The translations under genes were made by a program, and so were the position numbers. From the NCBI RefSeq assembly GCF_019397265.1, contig NZ_CP068985.1, positions 3,018,501 to 3,082,500 of the forward strand: a stretch of DNA of 64,000 nt. Direction: 5' to 3'. Positions 23,277-31,224 of the stretch are shown here, piece by piece. The notes beneath the pieces were generated by a model. It was given only the letters and a program-made list of their open reading frames with translations, made no database searches and was not told the DNA's origin. The first letter of the stretch is position 1. Each line of letters begins with the position of its first letter. The DNA is from Nonomuraea coxensis DSM 45129 (lineage in GTDB: Bacteria > Actinomycetota > Actinomycetes > Streptosporangiales > Streptosporangiaceae).

Positions 23277-25463
23277 TCAGGACAAGGCGATATCCTCCGG
23301 CCTGATCGGAACGCGCGTCAACCGGAGCCCGGTCGCCGCCCGCACCGCCGCCGCGACGGCCGGGGTCGAGGACAGGGTCGGGGGCTCGCCCGCGCCGCGC
23401 AGCCCGTACGGGGCCGCCGGATCTGGATTTTCCAGGATCTTCAGTTGCATGGGCGGCATGTCGAGGATCGTGGGGATCAGGTAGTCGGTGAACGACGGGT
23501 TGGCCACCACGCCGTCGCGCACCTGGATCTCCTCCATCAGCGCCAGCCCGAGCCCCTGCGCCGACCCGCCGTGGATCTGGCCCTCCAGCGCCTGCGGGTT
23601 CAGCACCCGGCCGACGTCCTGCACCGCCGCCAGCTCCACCACCTTGACCAGGCCCAGCTCCACGTCCACGTCCACCACGGCCCGGTGCACGCACAGCGCG
23701 AGCTGCGTGTGCGAGTCGCCCTGCCCGGTCACCGGGTCCATCGGGTACGTCGGCCGGTGCCGGTACTCGCGCGTCTCCTCGATCGGCCCGTACCGCTCCA
23801 GCGCCTCCCGCGCCGGCAGCCCGCCGAACCGCGCCCGCACGGCCTCGCAGGCCGCCCGGACCGCGCCGCCGGTCACGTACGACTGCCGCGACGCCGACGA
23901 CGACCCCGCCGACCCCACCGAGGTGTCCGCCGTCGCCACCGTGACGTCGGGGATGCCGAGTTCCGTCCGGGCGATCTGGGCCTGCACCGTCACCAGCCCC
24001 TGACCCACCTCGGCGGCCGCGGTGTGCACGGTGACGTGCGGCTCGCCGTTCACCAGCTCGACGCGCACCCGGGCGGTCGAGTAGTCGTCGAAGCCCTCGG
24101 AGAAGCAGATGTTCTTGATCCCGACGCCGTAGCCGACGCCGCGCCGCACCGACTCGCCGTGCGTGGTCTGGGACACCCCGCCCGGCAGCGCCCGCAGATC
24201 CCCGTCCGGCGGCCCGCCGGGCAGCGGCATGGCCTCCAGGTCGCGCAGCATGTCCGCCAGCGGCGCCGGGGAGTCGATGAGCTGGCCGGTGATGAGCCGC
24301 GAGCCCTGCGTGACCGCGTTGCGCACCCTGATCTCCACCGGCGACAGCCCGCACGCCTCGGCCAGCCGGTCCATCTGCGACTCGTAGGCGTAGCACGCCT
24401 GCACCGCGCCGAAGCCGCGCATCGCGCCGCACGGCGGGTTGTTGGTGTAGACGCCGGTCGCGACGACGTCCACGTTCGGCACCTCGTACGGGCCCACGCC
24501 CAGCGAGGCCGCGTTGCCCACCACGGCGGGGGAGGAGGAGCAGTACGCCCCGCCGTCCAGCAGGATGTCCGCCTTGACGTAGACGAGCCTGCCGTCGCGG
24601 GTCGCGCCGTGCTCGTAGCGCATCCGGGCCGGATGGCGATGCACGTGCCCGAAGAACGACTCCTCGCGGCCGTAGCTCATCTTGACCGGGCGGCCGAGGC
24701 GCAACGCCAGCATGCAGGCGTGCACCTGCATCGACAGGTCCTCGCGGGCGCCGAACGCGCCGCCCACGCCCGACAGCGTCAGCCGCACCTTCTCCGGCGG
24801 CAGGCCCAGGCAGGGGGCGAGCTGGTCGCGGTCCACGTGCAGCCACTGCGTGGCGACGAACAGGTCCACGCCGCCGTCCTCGGCCGGGACCGCCAGGCCC
24901 GCCTCCGGGCCGAGGAACGCCTGGTCCTGCATGCCGACCTCGTACTCGCCGGTGACCACGACCTCCGCCTCGAAGGTGTCGCCGGCCCGTACCGGCTGGC
25001 GGCGCACGATCTCCGTCGCCCGGCGCGGGTCGGTCACCGGCTCGCGCACCTCGTACTCGACCACGATCGCCGCGGCCGCCCTGCGGGCCGTCTCGGGATG
25101 GTCGGCGGCCACCAGCGCCACCGGCTCCCCCTGGTAGCGCACCTGGCCGACGGCCAGCACCGGCTGGTCCTTCAAGTCCAGGCCGTAGAACTTCTCGCCG
25201 GGGACGTCCTCATGGGTGAGCACCGCGTGCACACCGGCGATCTTCAGCGCCGGGCCGGGGTCGATGGAGCGGATCCACGCCGACGGATGCGGGCTGCGCA
25301 GCGTCGCGCCCCACGCCATGCCGTCGATCCACAGGTCGGAGGCGTAGGCGAACTCGCCCGTCACCTTCAGCGTGGCGTCCGGCCGCCTGGCGCTCTCGCC
25401 TACGCCGCTCGGTGTCGTGTACGCCGTGCCCGCCGTGCCCGCCGTGTACGCCGTGTCCGTCAT
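23277..25463 (-). CDS. Xanthine dehydrogenase-type molybdopterin-binding large subunit
   Basis: A 728-residue protein of the aldehyde oxidase/xanthine dehydrogenase molybdopterin subunit family. It begins with VGESARRPDATLKVTGEFAYASDL, then carries the cofactor loops GVGGAFGAREDLS and CGAMRGFGAVQ, TAAAEVGQGLVT, and the catalytic glutamate in GLRGAGEPP. No FAD or [2Fe-2S] subunit gene is in the neighbourhood, which is odd because these enzymes need both. A low-complexity stretch (TAYTAGTAGTAYTT) follows the proposed ATG start, where the GGAGG lies only one base from the ATG, so the start is uncertain. The divergent PucR gene and following permease gene suggest purine catabolism. Confidence 0.88.
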   Translation of the reverse strand: MTDTAYTAGTAGTAYTTPSGVGESARRPDATLKVTGEFAYASDLWIDGMAWGATLRSPHPSAWIRSIDPGPALKIAGVHAVLTHEDVPGEKFYGLDLKDQPVLAVGQVRYQGEPVALVAADHPETARRAAAAIVVEYEVREPVTDPRRATEIVRRQPVRAGDTFEAEVVVTGEYEVGMQDQAFLGPEAGLAVPAEDGGVDLFVATQWLHVDRDQLAPCLGLPPEKVRLTLSGVGGAFGAREDLSMQVHACMLALRLGRPVKMSYGREESFFGHVHRHPARMRYEHGATRDGRLVYVKADILLDGGAYCSSSPAVVGNAASLGVGPYEVPNVDVVATGVYTNNPPCGAMRGFGAVQACYAYESQMDRLAEACGLSPVEIRVRNAVTQGSRLITGQLIDSPAPLADMLRDLEAMPLPGGPPDGDLRALPGGVSQTTHGESVRRGVGYGVGIKNICFSEGFDDYSTARVRVELVNGEPHVTVHTAAAEVGQGLVTVQAQIARTELGIPDVTVATADTSVGSAGSSSASRQSYVTGGAVRAACEAVRARFGGLPAREALERYGPIEETREYRHRPTYPMDPVTGQGDSHTQLALCVHRAVVDVDVELGLVKVVELAAVQDVGRVLNPQALEGQIHGGSAQGLGLALMEEIQVRDGVVANPSFTDYLIPTILDMPPMQLKILENPDPAAPYGLRGAGEPPTLSSTPAVAAAVRAATGLRLTRVPIRPEDIALS

Positions 25464-25558
25464 ACCTCCGAGTAGAGCACCGTCCCCGTGGCGGGTCCTA
25501 TGCACGCCGCTGAAATCCCGGTCAAAGCCTGTAACAACCGGCTTGTATATTCCTCCAA
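25464..25558. promoter_or_regulatory. Divergent xdh/pucR control region with leaderless PucR promoter
   Basis: The 95 bp between the divergent genes must hold both promoters. TATATT at 25546-25551 is a near-consensus -10 placed so that transcription would begin at or within a base or two of the GTG at 25559, implying a leaderless PucR mRNA; no ribosome binding site precedes that GTG. A weak -35 (TCAAAG, 25522-25527) is at 18 bp. Confidence 0.55.
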
Positions 25559-27052
25559 GTGCGGATCCGTGACCTGCTGGACATTCCCGGCCTGCGGCTG
25601 AGGCTGCTGACCGGCGACGCCGACCGCGAGTTCGGCACGGTGCACATCACCGACCTGCCCGAGCCGGGGCGCTACCTGTCGGGCGGCGAGCTGGTGCTGA
25701 CCGGGCTCATGTGGCGGCAGGCGCCGGAGGACTCCGCGCGGTTCGTGACCGCCCTCGCCGAGGCCGGCGTCGCCGCCGTCGGCGCGGGCGCCGCCCTGCT
25801 CGGGCACGTGCCCGACGACCTCGTGGCCGCCTGCGCGGCCGCCGGCCTGCCGCTGCTTGAGGTGCCGACCGAGGTCTCCTTCCGCACGCTCACCGAGCTC
25901 GCCGCGCCCCGCCCGCCCGGCGACGTACGGGCCGCGCTCGGCCGGCACCGCAGGCTCGTCGCGGCCGTCGCCGAGGGCGCGGACCTGCGCGAGCTGTTCG
26001 AGCTGACCGCCGCCGAGCTGGGCGTCACCGGCGCCGTCGTGACCGCGTCCGGGCAGGTCGTCGTGGGGACGGTGGCCGAGCCCGAGCAGGTCGCGCGGGC
26101 GTACCTGACCGCGCCGCGGCTGCCCGCCCGCGCCCACGGCCGCACGATCTTCGCCGTGGGCCGCGGCCACCGCGCCGCCGGCTGGGCGCTGGCCCTCGAC
26201 GGCGACCTGCTCGACCGCGCCGACCTCGGCTACGAGCTGGCCGCCTGCGTCGGACTCGAACGCACGCGCATGGAGGAGGGCCGCCGGGTCGAGCGGCGCC
26301 TCGCCGAGCAGCTCGTCGTGGCCGCGCTCGCCGACGCCGACCCGGCCGAGCTCAACGCCCGCCTGCGCACCTGCGGCCTCGACGCGGCCGAGCCGTACGC
26401 GGTGGTCGACGTCAGCGTGCCCCGCCCCGGCGCCACCCGGGGCCCCGACCCCGCCACCCTCGGCGGGCAGGTCGTGGAGGAGTTGCTCGGCCGCGAGGTC
26501 GTCGCGGCGGCCGGGGCCGGCGGCGCGGTGGCCGTGGTGCCGCTGCGCGGGAGCACCGCCGACGAGCTGGCCGCCCGGCTGCGCGCCGCCGCCGAGGTGC
26601 TGTCCGCGCTGCCGGGCACCCGCGTGTGCGCCGGGCTGAGCGGGTCGCTCACCGGGGCGGCGGCGCTCAGGGGCGGCGTCGAGGAGGCCGGGCACGCCCG
26701 CCGGCTCGCCGAGGCCCGCGGCGGCGGCGTGGTGACCAGCGACGAGATCTACACCCACGCGCTGCTGCTGGCCACCGTGCCGGGCGACGTGCGCCGTTCC
26801 TTCGCCGCCCGGCTGCTGTCGCCGCTGCTCGACTACGACCGCAGCCACCAGTCCGACCTCGTGCGCACGCTTGGCGTCTTCCTCGACTGCGCAGGATCGT
26901 GGAACGCCTGCGCCGAGCGGCTCCACGTGCACGTCAACACGGTCCGCTACCGGGTGCGCAGGATCGAGGAGCTGACCGGCAGGAACTTGTCCACGATGGC
27001 CGACCGGGTCGACTTCTTCCTCGCCCTGCGCGACACGGGCCCGCCCCGGTAG
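25559..27052 (+). CDS. PucR-family transcriptional regulator
   Basis: A 497-residue PucR-type regulator. The N-terminal PucR domain opens with RIRDLLDIPGLRLRLLTGDADREFGTVHITDL and includes YLSGGELVLTGLMW; the middle is a GGDEF-like/CdaR segment; the C-terminal HTH_30 region is FLDCAGSWNACAERLHVHVNTVRYRVRRIEELTGRNL, the DNA-binding part. In Bacillus, PucR controls purine degradation genes. Here it is divergent from the xanthine dehydrogenase subunit gene, so that set is the likely target. Translation probably starts at a leaderless GTG. A very strong terminator hairpin lies 16 bp after its stop. Confidence 0.92.
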   Translation: MRIRDLLDIPGLRLRLLTGDADREFGTVHITDLPEPGRYLSGGELVLTGLMWRQAPEDSARFVTALAEAGVAAVGAGAALLGHVPDDLVAACAAAGLPLLEVPTEVSFRTLTELAAPRPPGDVRAALGRHRRLVAAVAEGADLRELFELTAAELGVTGAVVTASGQVVVGTVAEPEQVARAYLTAPRLPARAHGRTIFAVGRGHRAAGWALALDGDLLDRADLGYELAACVGLERTRMEEGRRVERRLAEQLVVAALADADPAELNARLRTCGLDAAEPYAVVDVSVPRPGATRGPDPATLGGQVVEELLGREVVAAAGAGGAVAVVPLRGSTADELAARLRAAAEVLSALPGTRVCAGLSGSLTGAAALRGGVEEAGHARRLAEARGGGVVTSDEIYTHALLLATVPGDVRRSFAARLLSPLLDYDRSHQSDLVRTLGVFLDCAGSWNACAERLHVHVNTVRYRVRRIEELTGRNLSTMADRVDFFLALRDTGPPR

Positions 27053-27067
27053 CCCGCGACGCACGCG

Positions 27068-27110
27068 CGGCCCCGCGCGATCCCGGATCGGCCGGGACCG
27101 CGCGGGGCCG
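27068..27110. terminator. Strong bidirectional terminator between pucR and sdpC2
   Basis: CGGCCCCGCGCG (27068-27079) and TCCCGG (27081-27086) pair with CCGGGA (27092-27097) and CGCGCGGGGCCG (27099-27110), leaving one A-C mismatch and a five-base loop. It separates two convergent transcription units, so it can end both pucR and the Sdp-type operon. Confidence 0.85.
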
Positions 27111-27114
27111 GGCG

Positions 27115-27729
27115 TCAGGCCGTGAGCCGCTCGGCCACGAGGTTCACCAGGCGCTCCCGGTCGATCCGGGCCGCGTTCGTGTCCAGCGTGGCGCCCTTCA
27201 AGCCCTCCACCTCGATGACGTTGTACTCCCGTATCGCGTTGAGGACCTTGTAGACGTTCATGATCTCGTAGACGTAGCCGTTCCCCGTCGTCCAGGTGTA
27301 GGTGACCAGGCCGGCCGCCTGTTCGGCGGCGGTCGGCTCGGCCCGGGCCCCGAGCCGCTCCGTCATCGCGGCGCCGGTGACGTCCTGCGCGGAGGCGAAG
27401 GCCCGGTTGATACGGACGCGGTCGCCACTGGTCATGTCCTGGCCGAAGGCGGCGAAGAAGCCCGGATCCTGTGCCTCGACCGCCGCCACCAGTTTCTCGG
27501 CGAACCGTTCCTGGTCCGCGTTCATCGCGTCCGCCGGCCGCCCGAGCTCAGGGAACCTCTCGGCCACGGGCCCGACTCCGAGGATCAGGCCACGGTAGAC
27601 GGCCTTGCCGTCATGGCGTTCCTGCACCGTCGTGGCCGAAGCCGTCTCGACGGCGCCCACCGTCACAGCTCCGGCCGTGGCCATCGTCACCGCGGCCAGC
27701 GCGACGGCCGTCAGTCTGATTCTCCGCAT
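27115..27729 (-). CDS. sdpC: SdpC-family antimicrobial/cannibalism toxin precursor (copy 2)
   Basis: A 204-residue secreted protein: a signal peptide (about 1-33, ending ASA) followed by DGKAVYRGLILGVGPVAERF, DPGFFAAFGQDMTSGDRVRINRAF and a C-terminal YVYEIMNVYKVLNAIREYN region. The YRGLxxGxGxVxE block and the length match Bacillus subtilis SdpC (203 residues), whose C-terminal part is processed into the toxic SDP peptide. It has no cysteine, unlike SdpC of Bacillus, whose peptide has a disulfide. The start ATG has GGAGG seven bases upstream. It is the last gene of the operon, 84 bp after the DCC oxidoreductase gene, and is clearly paralogous to copy 1 at 29861. Toxin function is inferred from family and operon. 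Confidence 0.8.
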   Translation of the reverse strand: MRRIRLTAVALAAVTMATAGAVTVGAVETASATTVQERHDGKAVYRGLILGVGPVAERFPELGRPADAMNADQERFAEKLVAAVEAQDPGFFAAFGQDMTSGDRVRINRAFASAQDVTGAAMTERLGARAEPTAAEQAAGLVTYTWTTGNGYVYEIMNVYKVLNAIREYNVIEVEGLKGATLDTNAARIDRERLVNLVAERLTA

Positions 27730-27813
27730 TTCAGCCCCTCCATGGGATCGCATCACCTGTCCTCGGCCGTTCGACCGAGGACTCCTGGACCGTTGGGTAC
27801 GCGTGGCGCCGGG

Positions 27814-28206
27814 TCAAGGCCGGTCGCCCCCGATCGAGCACATGGCGGTTCCTCCCGGCAGGCGGTGTCGCGTACGGGCCACCACGACGTACACCAGCCG
27901 GGCCGCCCACGACGTCGGGGGCGTCGACAACAGCCGCCCGAGCCACCGCCACCGGCGCGAAGGCTGCCGGGCCAGCAGCGCGGCGAAGGCCAGGGCGCCG
28001 CCGGCCGGCGCCCTGCCGGGCTCGACCCACCAGGCCGCACCCGTGACCTGCGACAGCGAGAGCTCATGCGCCTCGAGGTCGAGGTCCTGCCAGGCGGCGA
28101 CCTGCGGCCAGACCGGAAGCACGCCGCGGAGCCGGCTCAGCGCGTTGGCGCAGAACCCGCAGTCGCCGTCGTAGACCAGCAACCCGGTCGACGGCCGGGC
28201 CGTCAC
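27814..28206 (-). CDS. DCC/DUF393 thiol-disulfide oxidoreductase-like protein
   Basis: A 130-residue protein with the DUF393 hallmark LLVYDGDCGFCANALSRL at the N-terminus; the DxxCxxC core (CGFC) is thioredoxin-like. The Trp/Arg-rich middle (QPSRRWRWLGRLLSTPP) and C-terminal YVVVARTRHRLPGG are also typical. DUF393 proteins often accompany HTTM-domain membrane proteins, as here: its GTG start overlaps the SdpB-like gene stop by 4 bp. I infer that it handles thiols in SdpA or SdpB, because both SdpC-like toxins of the operon lack cysteine. Confidence 0.85.
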   Translation of the reverse strand: MTARPSTGLLVYDGDCGFCANALSRLRGVLPVWPQVAAWQDLDLEAHELSLSQVTGAAWWVEPGRAPAGGALAFAALLARQPSRRWRWLGRLLSTPPTSWAARLVYVVVARTRHRLPGGTAMCSIGGDRP

Positions 28207-29240
28207 GGGCGTCCGCCGGAGGCCGGGCCGGTTCCGCCCATGCCGGCCGCAGCCAGCTCGTCGCTCGCGGGGCCGTCGGGGCCGGCCGTCTCCTCCTCCG
28301 CCCGAGGGCCCGGCGCCGGCCGCGCCGCCCGCGCCCACTTGGACGGAACGAACTCCGCCAGGCGGGAGAACCGGATCGGCAGGTCGACCGGCCGCAGGAA
28401 GAGGATCAGGCAGGCGTGCATCGCCAGCATGAAGCTGCCGAGGCCCATGAGCAGTCCGATGGCGAGGTGGAAGGCCAGCCCCGCGGCCAGCAGGTACGGC
28501 CTGACCGGCCGGCGGGCGATCATCCCGAGCGCGAGCGCGAACTCGATGACGAGCGGTCCCCACGTCATCGCGGTGACGCCGACCGGGTCGATCAGGATGG
28601 GCGTGAGCCAGGGCCTGGCCCAGCCCGGCATGCCGAAGAACGGGTCGGTGAGCCAGTACCACAGCCCGGTGCCGTCGGCCCATTCGGCGTGGCTCAACTT
28701 GGCCACCGAGGCCTGGAAGTACAGCCCCGCGACCTGGAGACGGATCACGAAGAAGGTGGTCCAGGCGAAGAGCGTGAGGACGGGCCGGCCGCTCACGGCG
28801 GCGGGTGGCCCCCAGTGCCACCTGCGCCCGTCCAGCAACGCGATGGGCAGCAGGAGCAGGGTGATGACCGCACTGATCTGATCACCGCCGTCGGGGATGG
28901 TGGCCGACGCCATGAAGCTCACGGTGACCCACCAGTGTCCCAGGGCGGTGAAACGCGGACGCCAGCCGATGACGACGAGCAGGAGCAGGCCGATGGACAG
29001 GAAGCGGGCGAGCTCCAGCTGGCCGTCGGGAACCAGGCAGAAGATGCTGAAGCGGGCAAGTCCGCTGCAGTTGGGGTAGTCCGGCATGCCCTGTGCGGGG
29101 CGGAACACCGAGCTGCTGTGACTGAACAGCAGCGTTCCGAGGGTGCCGAGCGCCATCAGGGTACGGGCCAGGCCGTAGACGTTCGTCCAAGGCGACACCT
29201 GCGCGATACGCGCGGCGGCGCGACCTGCTCTGATCAGCAC
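28203..29240 (-). CDS. sdpB: SdpB-family HTTM membrane protein
   Basis: A 345-residue polytopic protein of the HTTM/SdpB family, with WTNVYGLARTLMALGTLGTL at the start and several predicted membrane helices (for example ISAVITLLLLPIALL, LTLFAWTTFFVIRLQVAGLY, LVIEFALALGMIA). A periplasmic-type loop carries two cysteines (YPNCSGLARFSIFC). In Bacillus, SdpB with SdpA converts secreted pro-SdpC into active toxin. The GTG start overlaps the SdpA gene by 7 bp and has GGAGG four bases upstream. The C-terminal about 45 residues are Ala/Gly/Glu-rich and disordered. HTTM proteins relate to vitamin-K-dependent carboxylases, but no carboxylase function is implied. Confidence 0.82.
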   Translation of the reverse strand: MLIRAGRAAARIAQVSPWTNVYGLARTLMALGTLGTLLFSHSSSVFRPAQGMPDYPNCSGLARFSIFCLVPDGQLELARFLSIGLLLLVVIGWRPRFTALGHWWVTVSFMASATIPDGGDQISAVITLLLLPIALLDGRRWHWGPPAAVSGRPVLTLFAWTTFFVIRLQVAGLYFQASVAKLSHAEWADGTGLWYWLTDPFFGMPGWARPWLTPILIDPVGVTAMTWGPLVIEFALALGMIARRPVRPYLLAAGLAFHLAIGLLMGLGSFMLAMHACLILFLRPVDLPIRFSRLAEFVPSKWARAARPAPGPRAEEETAGPDGPASDELAAAGMGGTGPASGGRP

Positions 29241-29788
29241 GAGACCTCCAGTCGGGCGACCTTGGCGGGCATGACGGTCTCGCTCCCGGCCCACGCCCAG
29301 GGGAGGGGGTCGCGCTGTACCAGGCCGACGGGACCGCAGTGGACGGGGCGCGGCGCAGTATTGCGAATGGTCACCGCGACGGGCGCGCGATCGAGGCAGG
29401 CGCTGACGTCGTCGCCCTCGCACGGCCGCCACGCGTCGGCGGGGACGGCGGTCTGCATGATGCCCAGCTCCAGCCCCTGCGAGCGGGAGCGCCGGTTGAA
29501 GCCCAGCGCGTTCCACGGTTCCGAGTGCGGGCCGAGCCGGGCGTCCCGCCAGCCGCCGGCGGCACGCTGCCATACGCCGACCTGCGGCTCACGGGGGGAT
29601 TTGGTGAAGAACGCCCACCCCTGCGGGGTGAGGGTGATGATGGTCAGCCTCGCCGACTCCTGTCCCGGTAGCCGGATGGCGTTGCTCGGCAGCTGGGTGT
29701 GCACCACATAGAAGATCACCGCCACCCATGCGGCGATCATGGCGAGGAGTGAACGTCCGAGACGTTTGGCCACGGCGTTTTCGATCAA
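29234..29788 (-). CDS. sdpA: SdpA-family toxin maturation protein
   Basis: A 184-residue protein with one N-terminal TM helix (LLAMIAAWVAVIFYVVH) and an external domain. The segments LPSNAIRLPGQESARLTIITLTPQGWAFFTKSPREP and NALGFNRRSRSQGLELGIM match SdpA-family proteins, which act with SdpB in maturing SdpC. Four cysteines lie in the C-terminal third (CEGDDVSAC, HCGPV, and the final Cys), possible disulfides. The start is a TTG with GGAG six bases upstream; a GTG five codons later is an alternative. It is 72 bp downstream of sdpC copy 1, past a strong hairpin, and overlaps sdpB. Confidence 0.8.
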   Translation of the reverse strand: MIENAVAKRLGRSLLAMIAAWVAVIFYVVHTQLPSNAIRLPGQESARLTIITLTPQGWAFFTKSPREPQVGVWQRAAGGWRDARLGPHSEPWNALGFNRRSRSQGLELGIMQTAVPADAWRPCEGDDVSACLDRAPVAVTIRNTAPRPVHCGPVGLVQRDPLPWAWAGSETVMPAKVARLEVSC

Positions 29789-29810
29789 CGGAGTCTCCGT
29801 GGGGTCAAGG

Positions 29811-29855
29811 GGCCCCGCCCGGCACCTCGATCGGCTCCGGGGACCGGGCGGGGCC
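29811..29855 (-). terminator. Intra-operon hairpin between sdpC1 and sdpA
   Basis: GGCCCCGCCCGG (29811-29822) pairs perfectly with CCGGGCGGGGCC (29844-29855) around a 21-base loop. It begins 6 bp after the sdpC1 stop and ends 22 bp before the sdpA start on the minus strand. It could attenuate read-through so that toxin mRNA exceeds maturation mRNA, or protect the 3' end of the sdpC1 transcript. Confidence 0.75.
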
Positions 29856-29860
29856 GATGG

Positions 29861-30487
29861 TCAGGCTGAAAGCCGCTCGGCGACGAGGTTCACGAAGCGC
29901 TCCCGGTCGAGCCGGGCCATGTCCTTGCTCACGACGGACTCGGTCCAGTTCTCGATCTCGTAGACGTTGGACTCGCGGACCGCGTTGGCGACCTTGTACA
30001 CGTTGACGATCTCGTAGACGTTGCCGAGGTAGACGGCCACGACCCAGATCGCCAGGCCCGAGGACTGCGCGGCCGCCGTCGACTGGGACTTGAGCCCGAA
30101 CCGCTCGGCCATCGCGGCCCGGGTGACGTTCTGCGCGGAGGTGAAGGCCCTGTCGATGCGGACCCGGTCACCGCTCGCCATGTCCTGCCCGAAGGTGGTG
30201 AAGAAGCCCGGGTCCTGCTTCTCGACCGCCGCGATCAGCTGATCGGCGAACTGTGCCTGCACCGGGCTCACCCCACCCGCGGGCCGGCCGATCTCCGGGA
30301 ACTTCTCGGCCACCGGGCCGATCCCGAGGATCAGGCCGCGGTACACGGTCTTCCCGTCGTAGCCGTGCTGGGACACCGCCGCCGCCGGCCCGGCCGGGGC
30401 CGCTCCAGCGGCGTTGACCGGCACCGCTCCGGCGGCGACCACCGCGAGCGCGGCCAGCGACACCGCTAACATCCTGGATTTGCGCAT
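29861..30487 (-). CDS. sdpC: SdpC-family antimicrobial/cannibalism toxin precursor (copy 1)
   Basis: A 208-residue secreted protein with an Ala-rich signal peptide (about 1-38), then DGKTVYRGLILGIGPVAEKF, DPGFFTTFGQDMASGDRVRIDRAF, and a hydrophobic stretch SSGLAIWVVAVYLGNVYEIV that aligns in position with the toxic SDP peptide of Bacillus subtilis SdpC. It has no cysteine. More than half of its residues match copy 2, including the shared ends REFxNLVAERLxA-like (RERFVNLVAERLSA). The ATG has AGAGAGG nine bases upstream. First gene of the operon; its promoter must lie in the gap upstream. Toxin activity is inferred. Confidence 0.82.
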   Translation of the reverse strand: MRKSRMLAVSLAALAVVAAGAVPVNAAGAAPAGPAAAVSQHGYDGKTVYRGLILGIGPVAEKFPEIGRPAGGVSPVQAQFADQLIAAVEKQDPGFFTTFGQDMASGDRVRIDRAFTSAQNVTRAAMAERFGLKSQSTAAAQSSGLAIWVVAVYLGNVYEIVNVYKVANAVRESNVYEIENWTESVVSKDMARLDRERFVNLVAERLSA

Positions 30488-31224
30488 GCTGAACTACCTC
30501 TCTCCATCGATGCGAGGCACGGGTCCACTCACGTCCCAAGGTGCGGACCCGTGCGTGGACGAACGGCTGAGGCCGCTCTCCCGCCCGGCACGCGACCGGC
30601 CGGCAGGAAGGACGGTTTCCGTCACCGTTCTGCGGCTGCGCGCCGCGATCCGGAGAGTTTCAAAGATCATTGCAGGTTCGCTTGGAACGGAGTTGTCCCT
30701 CACTGGTGCAAGATCAACTCAAGGTTCCCACCTGGCTTTTTCCGCGGGCGTGCGTGCGAAAGCCCGGCGGGCGTGCGCCGGCCGGGCCGCGATGGACGAC
30801 AGCCGGCGGGTGGGACCGCCGGCATTTCGGGCGTGTGCGGGCCGTCTCCATCACCGGCCGGCTGTACGCACGGTGTCTCGGCGGGGCCGGGGCGAAGGGT
30901 GGGGGGTGCCGGCGAGCGGCGGGCGGCGGGCGCGGCTTGCGGTGACCGTGGCCGGGCTCGAAGGCAGGCGGCGCATCGGGACGGCAGGCGGATGACGATC
31001 CCTCGCTCAGGCAGCGTGATTCGCCGGCCTGCGCGATAAGGGAGGGAGACGATCTGGACCGTGTCCAGAACCCGCGCCTTCACGCTGCGCGGGGAATGCG
31101 GAGGAGGAGCGACAGCAGAGGGGACGCGACGGGATGACGCCGGCTCCTGCGGAGGATCCGGCCTGCGGTCACGGTGCGGTTTTCGTGCTCGGAAGGCTCG
31201 TGCGCCCCCTCGTGCCGGTTCAGC
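30488..31224. other. 737-bp gap, no convincing gene
   Basis: Several open frames cross this stretch on both strands, but all have Arg/Pro/Gly-rich translations without family signatures, and none has a good ribosome binding site. About 30655-30735 is lower in GC than its surroundings and is the most promoter-like part; it would feed the leftward sdp operon. I see no repeat, tRNA or terminator that I can support. Confidence 0.5.

Noticed and set aside
28203..29240. Vitamin K-dependent carboxylase for the HTTM protein
   Set aside because: It has the HTTM membrane domain, but the operon and SdpA partner point to SdpB; no substrate peptide with Glu-rich tail is present.
30494..30703. A 69-codon minus-strand frame just before sdpC copy 1
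   Set aside because: GTG start without a ribosome binding site and a translation with no hydrophobic or conserved segment; could be a leader but nothing supports it.
30700..31083. Two overlapping opposite-strand frames in the gap between the Sdp-type operon and the peptide gene
   Set aside because: Both are Pro/Arg-rich without family signature or ribosome binding sites; treated as chance frames.
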